DNA of 64,000 bases, from positions 744,001 to 808,000 of the forward strand of contig NC_013729.1 of NCBI RefSeq assembly GCF_000024345.1. Direction: 5' to 3'. Made by a program: the position numbers and the translations under genes. The stretch comes from Kribbella flavida DSM 17836 (GTDB lineage Bacteria; Actinomycetota; Actinomycetes; Propionibacteriales; Kribbellaceae). The notes below the pieces were generated by a model that searched no databases, had not been told where the DNA came from, and was given only the letters and a program-made list of their open reading frames with translations. Below, one piece after another: positions 46,148 through 55,799 of this stretch (position 1 is the stretch's first letter; each line of letters begins with the position of its first letter).

Positions 46148-47421
46148 GAGAGAGGGACCCCCAGAGGTAGCGTGGCGGCGACACCGGTCGCGTGCCGCCC
46201 GTCGAGGCGTTCGGGCACCACTCCGTAGGAGCGAGCCAGGGTGGTGAGCACGGTGACCGCCGCGTCGAGTGTGGCCGGATGTGAGGCGGCGACTCGCAGT
46301 ACGGCGTCGTGCTGGGTGGGTTCTGGGCCGTCAGCCGGCGCGGTGACGGTGATGGCGAGGGTGTGCGCGCAGCCGGTCGCAGTACCGAGCAGGGTGTCGA
46401 CCAAGGCCTGTGCGGCCGGCCTGTTGATGGCCGCGAATCCGCTGAGCCGGAGGGTGACCTGCAGGACAGGGCCTGCGGTCCAGCAGGACCAGCGCTCCCG
46501 AAGCTGACCGCGGCCGGCGTTGGTGTGGGCCAGGGCACCGATCGAGGCCAGGGCGTCGGGCTCGTCCAGCGGCAAGTACTCGACCTGCTCGCGGTCGAAG
46601 CGGCGTACGAGCCGTCGGCTGGCGTTGGCCAGCACCTGGCGCACCTGCTCGTCGGTGGGGAGCTCCGGTGACCGGTCAGCGCTGACAGCGATCCATGCCC
46701 GGGACTGGCGGCTCTGCTTGAGCCCGGTGTGCAGCACGAGCTGTACGGCGACGCCGACCGGCTGCTCGTCGGCGGACGCGGTCAGATCGGTCAGCTGGGG
46801 CAGCAGCGCCTGCTGCGCGTCGGTACCAACCCGCAGGACGACGGAGACTCCCCGCGGGTGGCTCAGTACGCCGTACGGCTGCTCGCGGATGACCAAGGTG
46901 TCCGTCGTGGTCTGGCCGCACAGGAGGCTGACCAGGTTCAGCGCGGTGTCGTTGCCGAGGTCGGCGCGGCGGCGACGGGCCAAGAAGCCCAGCAGCACCC
47001 CGACCCAGCGGTACAGCCAGAGCCCGCGAACTCGTACGGCGGTGAGCAGCACCAGCGTGATCGCACCGAGGCTGGTCAGCACCAGAGTCAGCCGAGAGCC
47101 CGCAGTGGCGGCCGCGACCGCGACGACCACGAGTTGCCAGCACACGACCTGGCCGACCCGGATCTCGCGCTCCGGAAGCCGCACCTTGTCCGGGACCGGC
47201 GGTGCGGACCTCGGCGGCTGCTCGACCAGGTACGACCGTGTTGCCGCGGGCGCAACCGATGCCGTCTTGACCACGTTCGGCCTGGCCGTCGGGCGCTGCT
47301 GGACCGCGGCGGTGCGGGTGACCGGCGTACCGATGGTTGTTGCCTGCGGTACGGCGGGAGCCGTCGACGCGTAGGCGGCCGGCTGCCCAGGAGCAGCTGC
47401 AGCCGCGGCCGAGGGCCTCAT
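46144..47421 (-). CDS. eccE: Type VII secretion protein EccE
   Basis: This 425-residue protein has a disordered Ala/Pro-rich N-terminus (1-80), then the EccE core: IRVGQVVCWQLVVVAVA as first membrane helix and a second at about 115-130, followed by WLYRWVGVLLGFLARRRR and a soluble alpha/beta domain (130-425). EccE sits at the edge of the T7SS membrane complex with EccB, EccC and EccD. The ATG overlaps the stop of the BTAD regulator gene, and its own stop overlaps the LuxR-type ATG. Its location away from eccD-eccB, 14 kb to the right, is unusual compared with mycobacterial ESX clusters. Confidence 0.85.
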   Translation of the reverse strand: MRPSAAAAAAPGQPAAYASTAPAVPQATTIGTPVTRTAAVQQRPTARPNVVKTASVAPAATRSYLVEQPPRSAPPVPDKVRLPEREIRVGQVVCWQLVVVAVAAATAGSRLTLVLTSLGAITLVLLTAVRVRGLWLYRWVGVLLGFLARRRRADLGNDTALNLVSLLCGQTTTDTLVIREQPYGVLSHPRGVSVVLRVGTDAQQALLPQLTDLTASADEQPVGVAVQLVLHTGLKQSRQSRAWIAVSADRSPELPTDEQVRQVLANASRRLVRRFDREQVEYLPLDEPDALASIGALAHTNAGRGQLRERWSCWTAGPVLQVTLRLSGFAAINRPAAQALVDTLLGTATGCAHTLAITVTAPADGPEPTQHDAVLRVAASHPATLDAAVTVLTTLARSYGVVPERLDGRHATGVAATLPLGVPLS

Positions 47422-49259
47422 GCCACCCTCGGATCGTCAGGAGCGACCAGTTCCAGCGCAGCTCGGTGGCTGATCCGTACTCGCTGTGCAGCGGCCAGCA
47501 GGTCGTCGTGCGACTCAGTGGCCAGCGCCAAGCGGTGTGCGTGGTCCCGCACGACCACATGCAGCTCGAACCGACCCGGTGCGGGTTCGGAGAGGAGGTA
47601 CCGGTCCATCAGCTCGTCGATCTGCTGCTCCACCTCAGCTTGGGCCAAGCCGGTCAGCTGAGCTGCCCGGCGTACGTCGAACTGCGGCGTCAGGCTGAGC
47701 AGGCGGTAGAACCTGCGGGTCTGCGCCGGGAGCGATTCGTACGTCGGGTCCAGCTGCGCGTGCACCGTCGCCAGCTCGCGGTAGCGGGTGGTCTGGTCGT
47801 CCAAGCGGGTGGCCAGCCGGGCGGCGGTCCACGGCCGGCGGCTCCGCAGGGAGTCGCTGAGGCGGCGCAGTGCGGCCGGGTGGCCCGCACTCCAGCGGAG
47901 TACCTGCGCGCTGTCGGTCAACTGCTCCGCCTCCTCGGCGCGCAGCGGATCGAGGGTGATGAGAACGTCGCAGTCCAGACCGGCGAGGCGGTTGCGGCTG
48001 GTCACGATGACGAGCGAGCCCGGGGCGTTGGGTAGCAGCTGGTGCACCTGCTCCGCGTCGGCGACGTCGTCCAGCACCAGCAGCACCGGCCGGCCGTGTG
48101 AGCGCCAGAGCGCAGTTCGCGCCGCAGTTGCTGTCGGCAACGACGTCTCGGGCCGGTCGGCCTGGAGCAGCACGCCGAGCGCCTCGAAGGGGCTGACCGG
48201 CCCGTCCCGGTGCGCGCGCAGGTCGACGTGGTGCTTCCACTCGACGCCCTTGATCCGGGCGGCGGCCTCCACCGCGAAAGCGCTCTTGCCGATCCCGGCC
48301 AGTCCCTCGACCGCCACGACGGTCATCCGTTCCGGGCTGACCGCGTCCCGAACGGCGGCAAGGTCGGCGGCGCGGCCGACGAAGCCCGCGGTCCGCGGCG
48401 GAAGATCGCTGTAGGTGGCGTCGAGGGGCTCTGGGTCAGCGGTGATCGCCTGCACGGCGATCGGCTGCGGAGCCGGGGTGACGTCCGAGGTCAGGATCTG
48501 GTGATGCAGCGCAGTGAGCTCAGCCCCGGGCTCGATGCCCAGGTCCCGGATCAGCACACCGCGAGCCCGCTGGTACGCCGCCAGCGCGTCGTGCCGGCGC
48601 CCGGTCTGCCAGAGCGCGGCCATCAGCCGGGTCCAGGCCAGCTCGCGCAACGGGTCCTCGTCGGTCAGCGCCCGGAGCAGTGCGATCGCGTCGGCCGACC
48701 GGCCGAGGGCCAGGTGCGCGTCAGCGAGGTCCTCTCGCAGCGTCCGGTGCAGCTCGGTGAGCCGGTCGACCGCTGACGTGGCGTCCCCGGTCAGTCCGTC
48801 GTACGGGCATCCGCGCCACAGTCCGAGCGCGTGCTCGACCAGCTGGGCCGCCTCCTCCGCCGCCTGCGCGGAGCAGGGTCGGTCCGCGGTGAGCAGTTTG
48901 TGGGCGGAGTCGGCCAGCGAGGCCGCCTCGTCCGCGTCGAGCTCTCCGGGCAGCACGCGGACGCGGTACGCGCCGGGCCGGCTCTCGATCCGCTCGTCCG
49001 GCAAGGCCCGGCGCAGCTGCCAGACGTAGGTCTTCAGGTTGCGCTGGGCGGAGGCGGGGGCGTCGAGCCCGGACCAGACGGCCTCGATCAGCTGGTCGGT
49101 GCTGACCCAGGCGTTGCGGTGCAGCAGCAGGAGCGTGAGCACCGTCGCCGGTTTGCCGCCGCACAGGTCGAGCGGCCGGCCGTCCGGGCCGTCCACCTCC
49201 AGCGGACCGAGCACGCGGAAGGCGAGCCGGGCCGGTGTGTGCGCTGCGTGACCGTTCAT
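47418..49259 (-). CDS. BTAD/AfsR-SARP-like regulator with NB-ARC ATPase
   Basis: A 613-residue regulator: an OmpR-like winged helix (about 8-90: FRVLGPLEVDGPDGRPLDLCG, then QRNLKTYVWQLRRAL), a BTAD domain of TPR-like helices (about 95-240, ELAWTRLMAALWQTGRRHDAL), and an NB-ARC module with P-loop GLAGIGKS and LLVLDDVAD as Walker B. The large TPR tail of AfsR is shorter here. The ATG at 49259 gives the family N-terminus; an in-frame GTG ten codons upstream is less likely. First gene of a four-gene overlapping operon with eccE, so it likely activates it and perhaps the divergent kinase genes 53 bases away. Confidence 0.85.
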   Translation of the reverse strand: MNGHAAHTPARLAFRVLGPLEVDGPDGRPLDLCGGKPATVLTLLLLHRNAWVSTDQLIEAVWSGLDAPASAQRNLKTYVWQLRRALPDERIESRPGAYRVRVLPGELDADEAASLADSAHKLLTADRPCSAQAAEEAAQLVEHALGLWRGCPYDGLTGDATSAVDRLTELHRTLREDLADAHLALGRSADAIALLRALTDEDPLRELAWTRLMAALWQTGRRHDALAAYQRARGVLIRDLGIEPGAELTALHHQILTSDVTPAPQPIAVQAITADPEPLDATYSDLPPRTAGFVGRAADLAAVRDAVSPERMTVVAVEGLAGIGKSAFAVEAAARIKGVEWKHHVDLRAHRDGPVSPFEALGVLLQADRPETSLPTATAARTALWRSHGRPVLLVLDDVADAEQVHQLLPNAPGSLVIVTSRNRLAGLDCDVLITLDPLRAEEAEQLTDSAQVLRWSAGHPAALRRLSDSLRSRRPWTAARLATRLDDQTTRYRELATVHAQLDPTYESLPAQTRRFYRLLSLTPQFDVRRAAQLTGLAQAEVEQQIDELMDRYLLSEPAPGRFELHVVVRDHAHRLALATESHDDLLAAAQRVRISHRAALELVAPDDPRVA

Positions 49260-49280
49260 GACACATACGATCCGTGTCGA

Positions 49281-49299
49281 CGATGACATTTCGATGACA
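49281..49299. promoter_or_regulatory. SARP-like direct repeat in the divergent regulator promoter
   Basis: CGATGACA occurs twice (49281-49288 and 49292-49299) with an 11-base period. BTAD/SARP activators typically bind heptameric direct repeats at 11-base spacing, so this short divergent gap may hold an autoregulatory site. TACGAT at 49266-49271 is a possible rightward -10. Confidence 0.45.
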
Positions 49300-49312
49300 C
49301 GTGAGGCCCCGA

Positions 49313-49981
49313 GTGCGCGTACTGGTGGTAGAGGACGACGAGGACCTCCGGGTGGCGGTCTCGGCCGGGTTGCGGTCGGCGGCGCTGGCGGTGGACAGCG
49401 CCGCCGACATCGCGGCCGCGGACGAGGCGCTGTTCGTGAACTCCTACGACTGCGTGGTGTTCGACCGGATGCTGCCCGACGGCGACTCGGTCGGGTACGT
49501 GCGGACCAGGCGCCGGGAGGGTTGGGCGGTCCCTGTCCTGTTCCTGACGGCCCGGGACACGCTGGCCGACCGGGTGGAAGGCTTCGAGCACGGCGGCGAC
49601 GACTACCTGGTCAAGCCGTTCGCGGTGGCCGAGCTGACCGCTCGCGTGCTCAGCCTGTGCCGCCGGGCCGGCACCGGACGGCCACCGGTCCTGCGGTACG
49701 ACGACGTCGAGCTGGACACCGGGCGCCGGGAGGTACGCCGGGCCGGTGTGTTGCTCACGCTGACAGCGAAGGAGTTCTCGGTGCTCGAGTACCTGATGAG
49801 CCGAGCCGAGCACGTGGTGTCCAGGTCCGAGCTGATCGAGCACTGCTGGGACTCGGCGGCCGACCCGATGTCCAACGTGGTGGACGTGACGATCAAGCGG
49901 CTGCGGACCAAGCTGCGCCGGCCGGAGCTGGTGCACGCCGTGCGCGGCCAGGGGTACCGGCTGGTCAGGACCGCGGGATGA
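49313..49981 (+). CDS. OmpR-family response regulator
   Basis: The 222-residue protein has a receiver domain starting MRVLVVEDDEDLR, the phospho-acceptor D51 in VVFDRMLPDGD, the T and K residues in LFLTARD and YLVKPF, and a C-terminal winged helix (about 125-220, RREVRRAGVLLTLTAKEFSV and VVDVTIKRLRTKL). GTG at 49313 gives the usual N-terminus and has GTGAGG upstream; GTG at 49301 would add four residues. Its TGA overlaps the kinase ATG, making a standard two-component pair divergent from the BTAD-eccE operon. Confidence 0.92.
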   Translation: MRVLVVEDDEDLRVAVSAGLRSAALAVDSAADIAAADEALFVNSYDCVVFDRMLPDGDSVGYVRTRRREGWAVPVLFLTARDTLADRVEGFEHGGDDYLVKPFAVAELTARVLSLCRRAGTGRPPVLRYDDVELDTGRREVRRAGVLLTLTAKEFSVLEYLMSRAEHVVSRSELIEHCWDSAADPMSNVVDVTIKRLRTKLRRPELVHAVRGQGYRLVRTAG

Positions 49982-51246
49982 GGGGCCGGTCGGTCGAGCG
50001 GCTGCGCCGGTTGCGCTGGCGGCTGACCGTGCTCTTCACCGTGATGAACACGCTCGGCCTGGTCGTGCTCGCGCCGCTGCTCATCGTGCTGAACGGCACC
50101 CGCACCGACGACCGGGTCAACCACGAGCTCGACCTGGTCACCGAGGCCATGGTGCGGCTGATTCGCGACGACAACACCCTCGGCCTGGACCAGCTGTCCC
50201 GGGACCCGCTGTACGACCGCTGCCCGTCGTTCGTGGTGCTGCCCGGCGGTGCGACGTCGTTCCCGCCCAGTCACAGCGGCCGGGTCTGCGCACCGGTCGA
50301 CCAGGCGGTGCTGGACCAGGTCGCCACCGAGGCCGTCTCCAGCGGCAACCGCGTCCGCGCTGACCGCGAGGCGACCAACGGCCGCGACGTACGGATGCTC
50401 GCGCTGCCGTTCAAGGACTCCAGCCAGCGGTACGCCGGGGCGGTGGTCGCGTGGGACGACACCGCCGACGAAGCGGCCCAGCACCGCAACCTGGTGCTCA
50501 CTGTGCTGGCCAGCTGTGCCGTGCTGATCGCCGCGGCCGCGTTGCTCGGCTACTGGTTGTCCGGTCGAGCGATCCGGCCGGCCATGGCCGCGCTGGAGCA
50601 GCAGGAGGGACTGCTCGCCGATACCGCCCACGACCTCCGTACGCCGGTCGCGGCACTCCGGGCGCTGGCGGAGGCGGCGGCGCAGGACCCGGAGCAGCGG
50701 GCTGAGCTCCTGCCGCGCACGGTGCGGCTGGCCGGGCGGATGGGTGACATCATCGACGGGCTGCTGGTCCGGGCCCGCCTGGCCGCCGGTGTCGAGCAGC
50801 TGTCGATGCAGCTGGTCTGGCTGGACCAGTTGGTGGCCGGAGTGGTCGAGGACACCCCAGCGGGGTCCGCCCAGGTCTCGGTGGTGACGGTGCCGACGAT
50901 GGTGCGGGCCGACCCCTCGCTGGTGATGCGGGCGATCGGCAACCTGTTCAGCAACGCCCTGCGGCACGGCCGTGGGCCGAACGGGCAGGCGGTCGTGACA
51001 GTGACCGTCGCCGACGGCCGGGTCACGGTGGCCGACCAGGGCCCGGGGGTGGACCTGGCGCGCGGGGAGGAGATGTTCGAGCGGTTCCACAGCGGCGGCG
51101 GCTCGTCCGGCCTCGGGTTGTCCATCGTCCGGTGGGTGGCGCTGTCCCACGGCGGCGACCTGAAGGTCTACAACGGCGAGGAGGGCGGCGCGATCTTCGA
51201 GTTCTCGCTGCCGGTGGCCGCGCCGCCGGACGGGGCCGATCGCTGA
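49978..51246 (+). CDS. Membrane sensor histidine kinase
   Basis: The 422-residue kinase has two membrane helices (about 16-38 and 172-193) flanking an extracytoplasmic sensor of about 130 residues with two Cys (C82, C104). The dimerisation/phospho-acceptor helix is LADTAHDLRTPVAAL with H218. The ATP domain has an N-box NLFSNALRHG, G1 VADQGPGVD and G2 SSGLGLSIVRW. The HAMP-like linker is short. It overlaps the response regulator gene (ATGA). The signal is unknown; placement suggests control of the secretion locus or its envelope partners. Confidence 0.92.
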   Translation: MRGRSVERLRRLRWRLTVLFTVMNTLGLVVLAPLLIVLNGTRTDDRVNHELDLVTEAMVRLIRDDNTLGLDQLSRDPLYDRCPSFVVLPGGATSFPPSHSGRVCAPVDQAVLDQVATEAVSSGNRVRADREATNGRDVRMLALPFKDSSQRYAGAVVAWDDTADEAAQHRNLVLTVLASCAVLIAAAALLGYWLSGRAIRPAMAALEQQEGLLADTAHDLRTPVAALRALAEAAAQDPEQRAELLPRTVRLAGRMGDIIDGLLVRARLAAGVEQLSMQLVWLDQLVAGVVEDTPAGSAQVSVVTVPTMVRADPSLVMRAIGNLFSNALRHGRGPNGQAVVTVTVADGRVTVADQGPGVDLARGEEMFERFHSGGGSSGLGLSIVRWVALSHGGDLKVYNGEEGGAIFEFSLPVAAPPDGADR

Positions 51247-51264
51247 GACTGGACCGGATCTGGA

Positions 51265-51293
51265 TTGGCCCTGGACCACGGCTCGCCTAGCCT
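51265..51293 (+). promoter_or_regulatory. Promoter of the FnIII-moxR-DUF58-transglutaminase operon
   Basis: TTGGCC (51265-51270), a 17-base spacer and TAGCCT (51288-51293) stand seven bases before the GTG at 51301. Spacing of both elements is ideal and predicts a leaderless mRNA. Confidence 0.6.
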
Positions 51294-51300
51294 TCCAGGT

Positions 51301-53651
51301 GTGAAGCCGTTCACGCAGATGCGCCGCCGCCTCACCGAGCGTGAGACAGGCGAGCCGACCCGTCGTTCCGAGGTGTGGCGGCCGCGCGCCGCGCTGGCCG
51401 CGGTCGTGGCCGGTTGCGTCGCGGTGACCGGGGTCGCGGTGGCCGGCGCGGGCAGTGCCGCGCCCGGCGTCGAGTTCAGCCAGTCCGGCCGCTACGTCTA
51501 CAACGCGACGCTCGGCAAGATCTTCCACGTCAACGGCAGCACCAAGAACGTCGATCAGCAGATCCCGCTGCCGGACGCCGGCCCGGGCACCCAGGTGGTC
51601 GAGTCCGACGAGAACGGCTACGTGCTGGCCGAGGGCCGCACCTTCGAGTTCGGCAAGTCGACGCTGGAGGTGGCCGACCCGCAGCCCGCCCCGGCGAACG
51701 AGTTGCCGGTCGGGCTGGAGGGCGGCGGCGCGGCGTTCGCGATCTACCGGCAGGCCGGGCGGATCGTCCGGTTCGACGACCACCCGGCGGTGGCGGCGGT
51801 CGGCGTACCGCTGGGGGCGCCGGTGGTGACGTCGGACGGCACGGTCTGGGTGCACCGCTCGGACAACGGCCAGCTCTGCCTGCTGCCGCTGGACGCGGAC
51901 CGGCTGGCCTGCCCGGCGAAGGTGCCGGCCGGGCACGGCGGCGCCCTGTCGGTGCTCGGTGAGGACCAGGTCGTCTTCGTGGACACCACTGCCCGGGAGG
52001 TGGCCGCCGTCGACGAGGGCGGCCTGGGCCGTCAGGTCCCGCTCCCGGTCGCCGACCTGCCGAGCAGCGCGATCGTCGCGGCGAACGACGTGGGCGGGCG
52101 GCTGGCCATCGTCGACCCGCAGCGCAACGTGCTGCACCTGGTCGGCACCAGCGAGCTGACCACCGGCAAGCCGGACCCGGAACCGGTCCGCAAGCCGCTG
52201 CGCAAGGGCCGGTACGAGCGGATCGCCTCGACCGGCGCGAGCCTCGCGCTGATCGACGACAGCACCGACTCCCTCGTCACGCTCGACCGCAACGGGACGG
52301 AGACGTCCTTCCGGCGGATCCCGCCGCCGACCAAACAGGCCAAGGTCGACCCGAAGGCCAAGACCGGGCTGTACCGCGGCGGCGACGCCCGGCTGTACGT
52401 CGCGGGCCGCTCCGGCGAGCAGGTGATGGTCGTCGACGACACCGGCGACGTCACCGCGGTCGACACCAACGCCGCGGACCGGCCGGCCAAGCCGGGCGGC
52501 GACCCGACGCCGGGCGACCGGCCGTCGTCCAAGCCGACCCAGCGCCCGAGCACACCGCCGGTGAAGCCCAGCCCACCGCCGGTGAAGCCGAGCCCGCCGC
52601 CGGTGAAGCCCAGCCCACCGACCACCACGACTCAGCGGCCGGATCCACCGGAGCAGACCAACCGGCCGCCGCAGGACCGGCCGACCAACCGGCCGCAGGA
52701 CCGGCCGGGCGGCGACGCCACCACCGAGCGGCCCAGCGGCAAGCCGAAGCGGCCGACAACGCCACCGGTCAAGCCGGCTGTACAGGCGAGCCGGCCGGGT
52801 GCGCCCCGAGCGGTCTCCGGCAGTGCGGGTGAGAGCTCCGTCCGCGTGAACTGGGAGGCGGCCGCGGCCAACGGAGCCGCCGTCACGCAGTACGTGGTGT
52901 CCTGGGCAGGGGGCAGCCGGACCCTGTCCGCCTCGGCGCGCAGCTTCACTGTCACCGGCCTCACCAACGGAACCGGCTACACCGTCACCGTCCGCGCGGT
53001 GAACCGGGTGGGCACCGGCCCGGCCAGCAGCACCAGCCGGCTCGTGCCGACCGGCGGTGCCGCGGATGCCCCGGGGAATCTTCAGCTGACCGGTGGCGAC
53101 GCGAGGATCGCCGTGAGCTGGAGCCGGCCGGACCTGCAGGGCAACCGGCTGCTGGGCTACCAGGTCGAGACCGCAGTGACCAGTACGCGGGTGACCAGCA
53201 CCCGGCACACGATCACCGGCTTGAAGAACGGCACGACGTACCGGGTCAGCGTGCGGGCGGTCACCACCGACAGCTCCGGCCGCCAGATCTACGGACGGGC
53301 TGTGGCCAAGTCGATCAAGCTGGGCAGCGGGGTGATCGAGCCGCGGCTGACCGCGTCGCGGGGCGCGTCCACCAGCCACGGCTCCGGTGACGACGCGTGT
53401 GAGCCGCCGGGCTGCGCCTACATCCGGATCGTCGGGACCGGTCTGAAGCCGAACACGGAGTACGAGTTTGTGCCCTACACGACCAAGTGGCAGCCGTCGA
53501 ACGGCGGCGCTGACCTGAGGACCGAAGCGGACGGCAGCATCCTGATCGACGACCGGTTCGCCACTGACGCATCCGGCCAGCAGGTCTGGGTCGTCGCGAC
53601 CGGACCGGACGGCGAGAAGATCACTTCCAACAAGTTCAACTGGGGTAGCAG

Positions 53652-53655
<4 letters not shown>
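51301..53655 (+). CDS. Membrane-anchored beta-propeller/FnIII protein of the T7SS-linked operon
   Basis: The 784-residue protein has a cytoplasmic basic N-terminus, one membrane helix (about 31-50) and an outside region: a beta-propeller-like domain (about 55-395) with repeated short strands around DGT/NG turns, a Pro-rich linker (about 400-500) with TPPVKPSPPP repeats, two FnIII domains (about 505-590 and 595-680) and a C-terminal Cys-containing beta domain. No catalytic motif is recognised. The GTG at 51301 has no Shine-Dalgarno but an ideal leaderless promoter. Its stop overlaps the moxR ATG. A scaffold or ligand-binding envelope role is likely. Confidence 0.7.
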
Positions 53656-54614
<959 letters not shown>

Positions 54615-54662
54615 TCCCCGGCGAGGCGAGCCGATGACCCAACGACGCGGCCAGGGTGAACG

Positions 54663-55799
54663 ATGCGGCTGACCGGGCGCGGTATCGCCGTCCTGGCCGG
54701 GTCCGCGGCGGCGTACCTGCTCGGTGAGCTGGCCGGGTACGCCCTGTTCCGGGCGATGGCCGGCATCGGGCTCGGAGCGTTGCTGGCAGCAACCTTCCTG
54801 ACCGTCCGCCGTCCGCACGTCGACGTCCAGCGAGGCCTGTCACCGGACCGGGTCGAGCGGGGACGCCCGGCCCTGGCGACCCTGCGCGTGCGCAACACCG
54901 GCACCCGGTGGCAGCCCGGCTTCGCCGCTCACGACTCGGCCGGCGCGGAGCGGCAGCACGTCCGGATCCGCCGGCTCGGCCCGGACGGCGAGGCGACGTA
55001 CCGGTACGAGCTGCCGACCGTCCGGCGCGGCCGGCTCGAGGTAGGCCCGTTGGTGCTGGAGCGCAGCGACCCGCTCGGGCTGGCCCACAACCGGCTCGCG
55101 ACCGGCGAGACCGCGACGCTGTGGGTGCATCCCAAGCGGCACCCGACCCGGACCGTGGTTGCCGGCCGGCCCAGACATCACCACGTCGGCCGCACCGCCG
55201 ACGACTCGCTCCGCGGCTCGGCCGATCTGCGCGACGTCCGCCCGTACGTCGTCGGCGACGAGGTGCGGCACCTGCACTGGAAGGCGACCGCGCGGACCGG
55301 CCAGCTGATGGTGCGCGACTTCGTCGACCCGGACCAGCCGCGGCTCACCGTCCTGCTGGACACCCGCACCGAGTCTTTGCCGCCGGCAACCTTCGAGGAA
55401 GCGGTCGAGGTCGCCGCCTCGATCCTGTTCGCGGCGTCGATGGCGGGCCACCGGTGCCGGTTGCTGACCTCGGCCGGAAGCGACCTGGCCGCCCCCGGCG
55501 GTCCGCTGGCGTCACGCAGGTTCCTGGACGAGCTGTGCCTGGTGGAGCAGACCGAAGACCGGGTGGCGTTGCTGCCGAGCGCGCTGACCACCGGTCCGTC
55601 CAGTGGTGGCGCGATCGTGGTCGTCACCGGCGCCCGGGGCACGGCGAGTGACCTCGCGCCGCTGCTGGTCCGGTACAGCTCGGTGACCGTGCTGGGGATC
55701 GGACCGGTGCACGGTGTCGCTCCGATCCTCGGCGCGCGCGTCATCCTGGCAGCGGACGCACCGGAGGCTCTGCAGCAGTGGAGCGGGGTGATCCAGTGA
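54663..55799 (+). CDS. DUF58 domain membrane protein
   Basis: The 378-residue protein has two N-terminal membrane helices (about 5-40), a beta domain, then the DUF58 signature DVRPYVVGDEVRHLHWKATART (about 193-214) and a vWA-like alpha/beta segment (LTVLLDTRTE). DUF58 proteins are the regular partners of MoxR ATPases. It begins 48 bases after moxR; the stop overlaps the GTG of the transglutaminase-like gene, so all three are translated together. Confidence 0.92.
   Translation: MRLTGRGIAVLAGSAAAYLLGELAGYALFRAMAGIGLGALLAATFLTVRRPHVDVQRGLSPDRVERGRPALATLRVRNTGTRWQPGFAAHDSAGAERQHVRIRRLGPDGEATYRYELPTVRRGRLEVGPLVLERSDPLGLAHNRLATGETATLWVHPKRHPTRTVVAGRPRHHHVGRTADDSLRGSADLRDVRPYVVGDEVRHLHWKATARTGQLMVRDFVDPDQPRLTVLLDTRTESLPPATFEEAVEVAASILFAASMAGHRCRLLTSAGSDLAAPGGPLASRRFLDELCLVEQTEDRVALLPSALTTGPSSGGAIVVVTGARGTASDLAPLLVRYSSVTVLGIGPVHGVAPILGARVILAADAPEALQQWSGVIQ

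Noticed and set aside
45501-46538. N-terminal extension of the EccA-like frame back to 46538
   Set aside because: The extension lies over the LuxR and eccE genes; the ATG at 45500 is coupled to the LuxR stop and starts the beta-helix cleanly.
49603-53379. Minus-strand frame of about 3.8 kb opposite the two-component and FnIII genes
   Set aside because: It runs through verified RR, HK and FnIII coding regions; no domain or ribosome site supports it.
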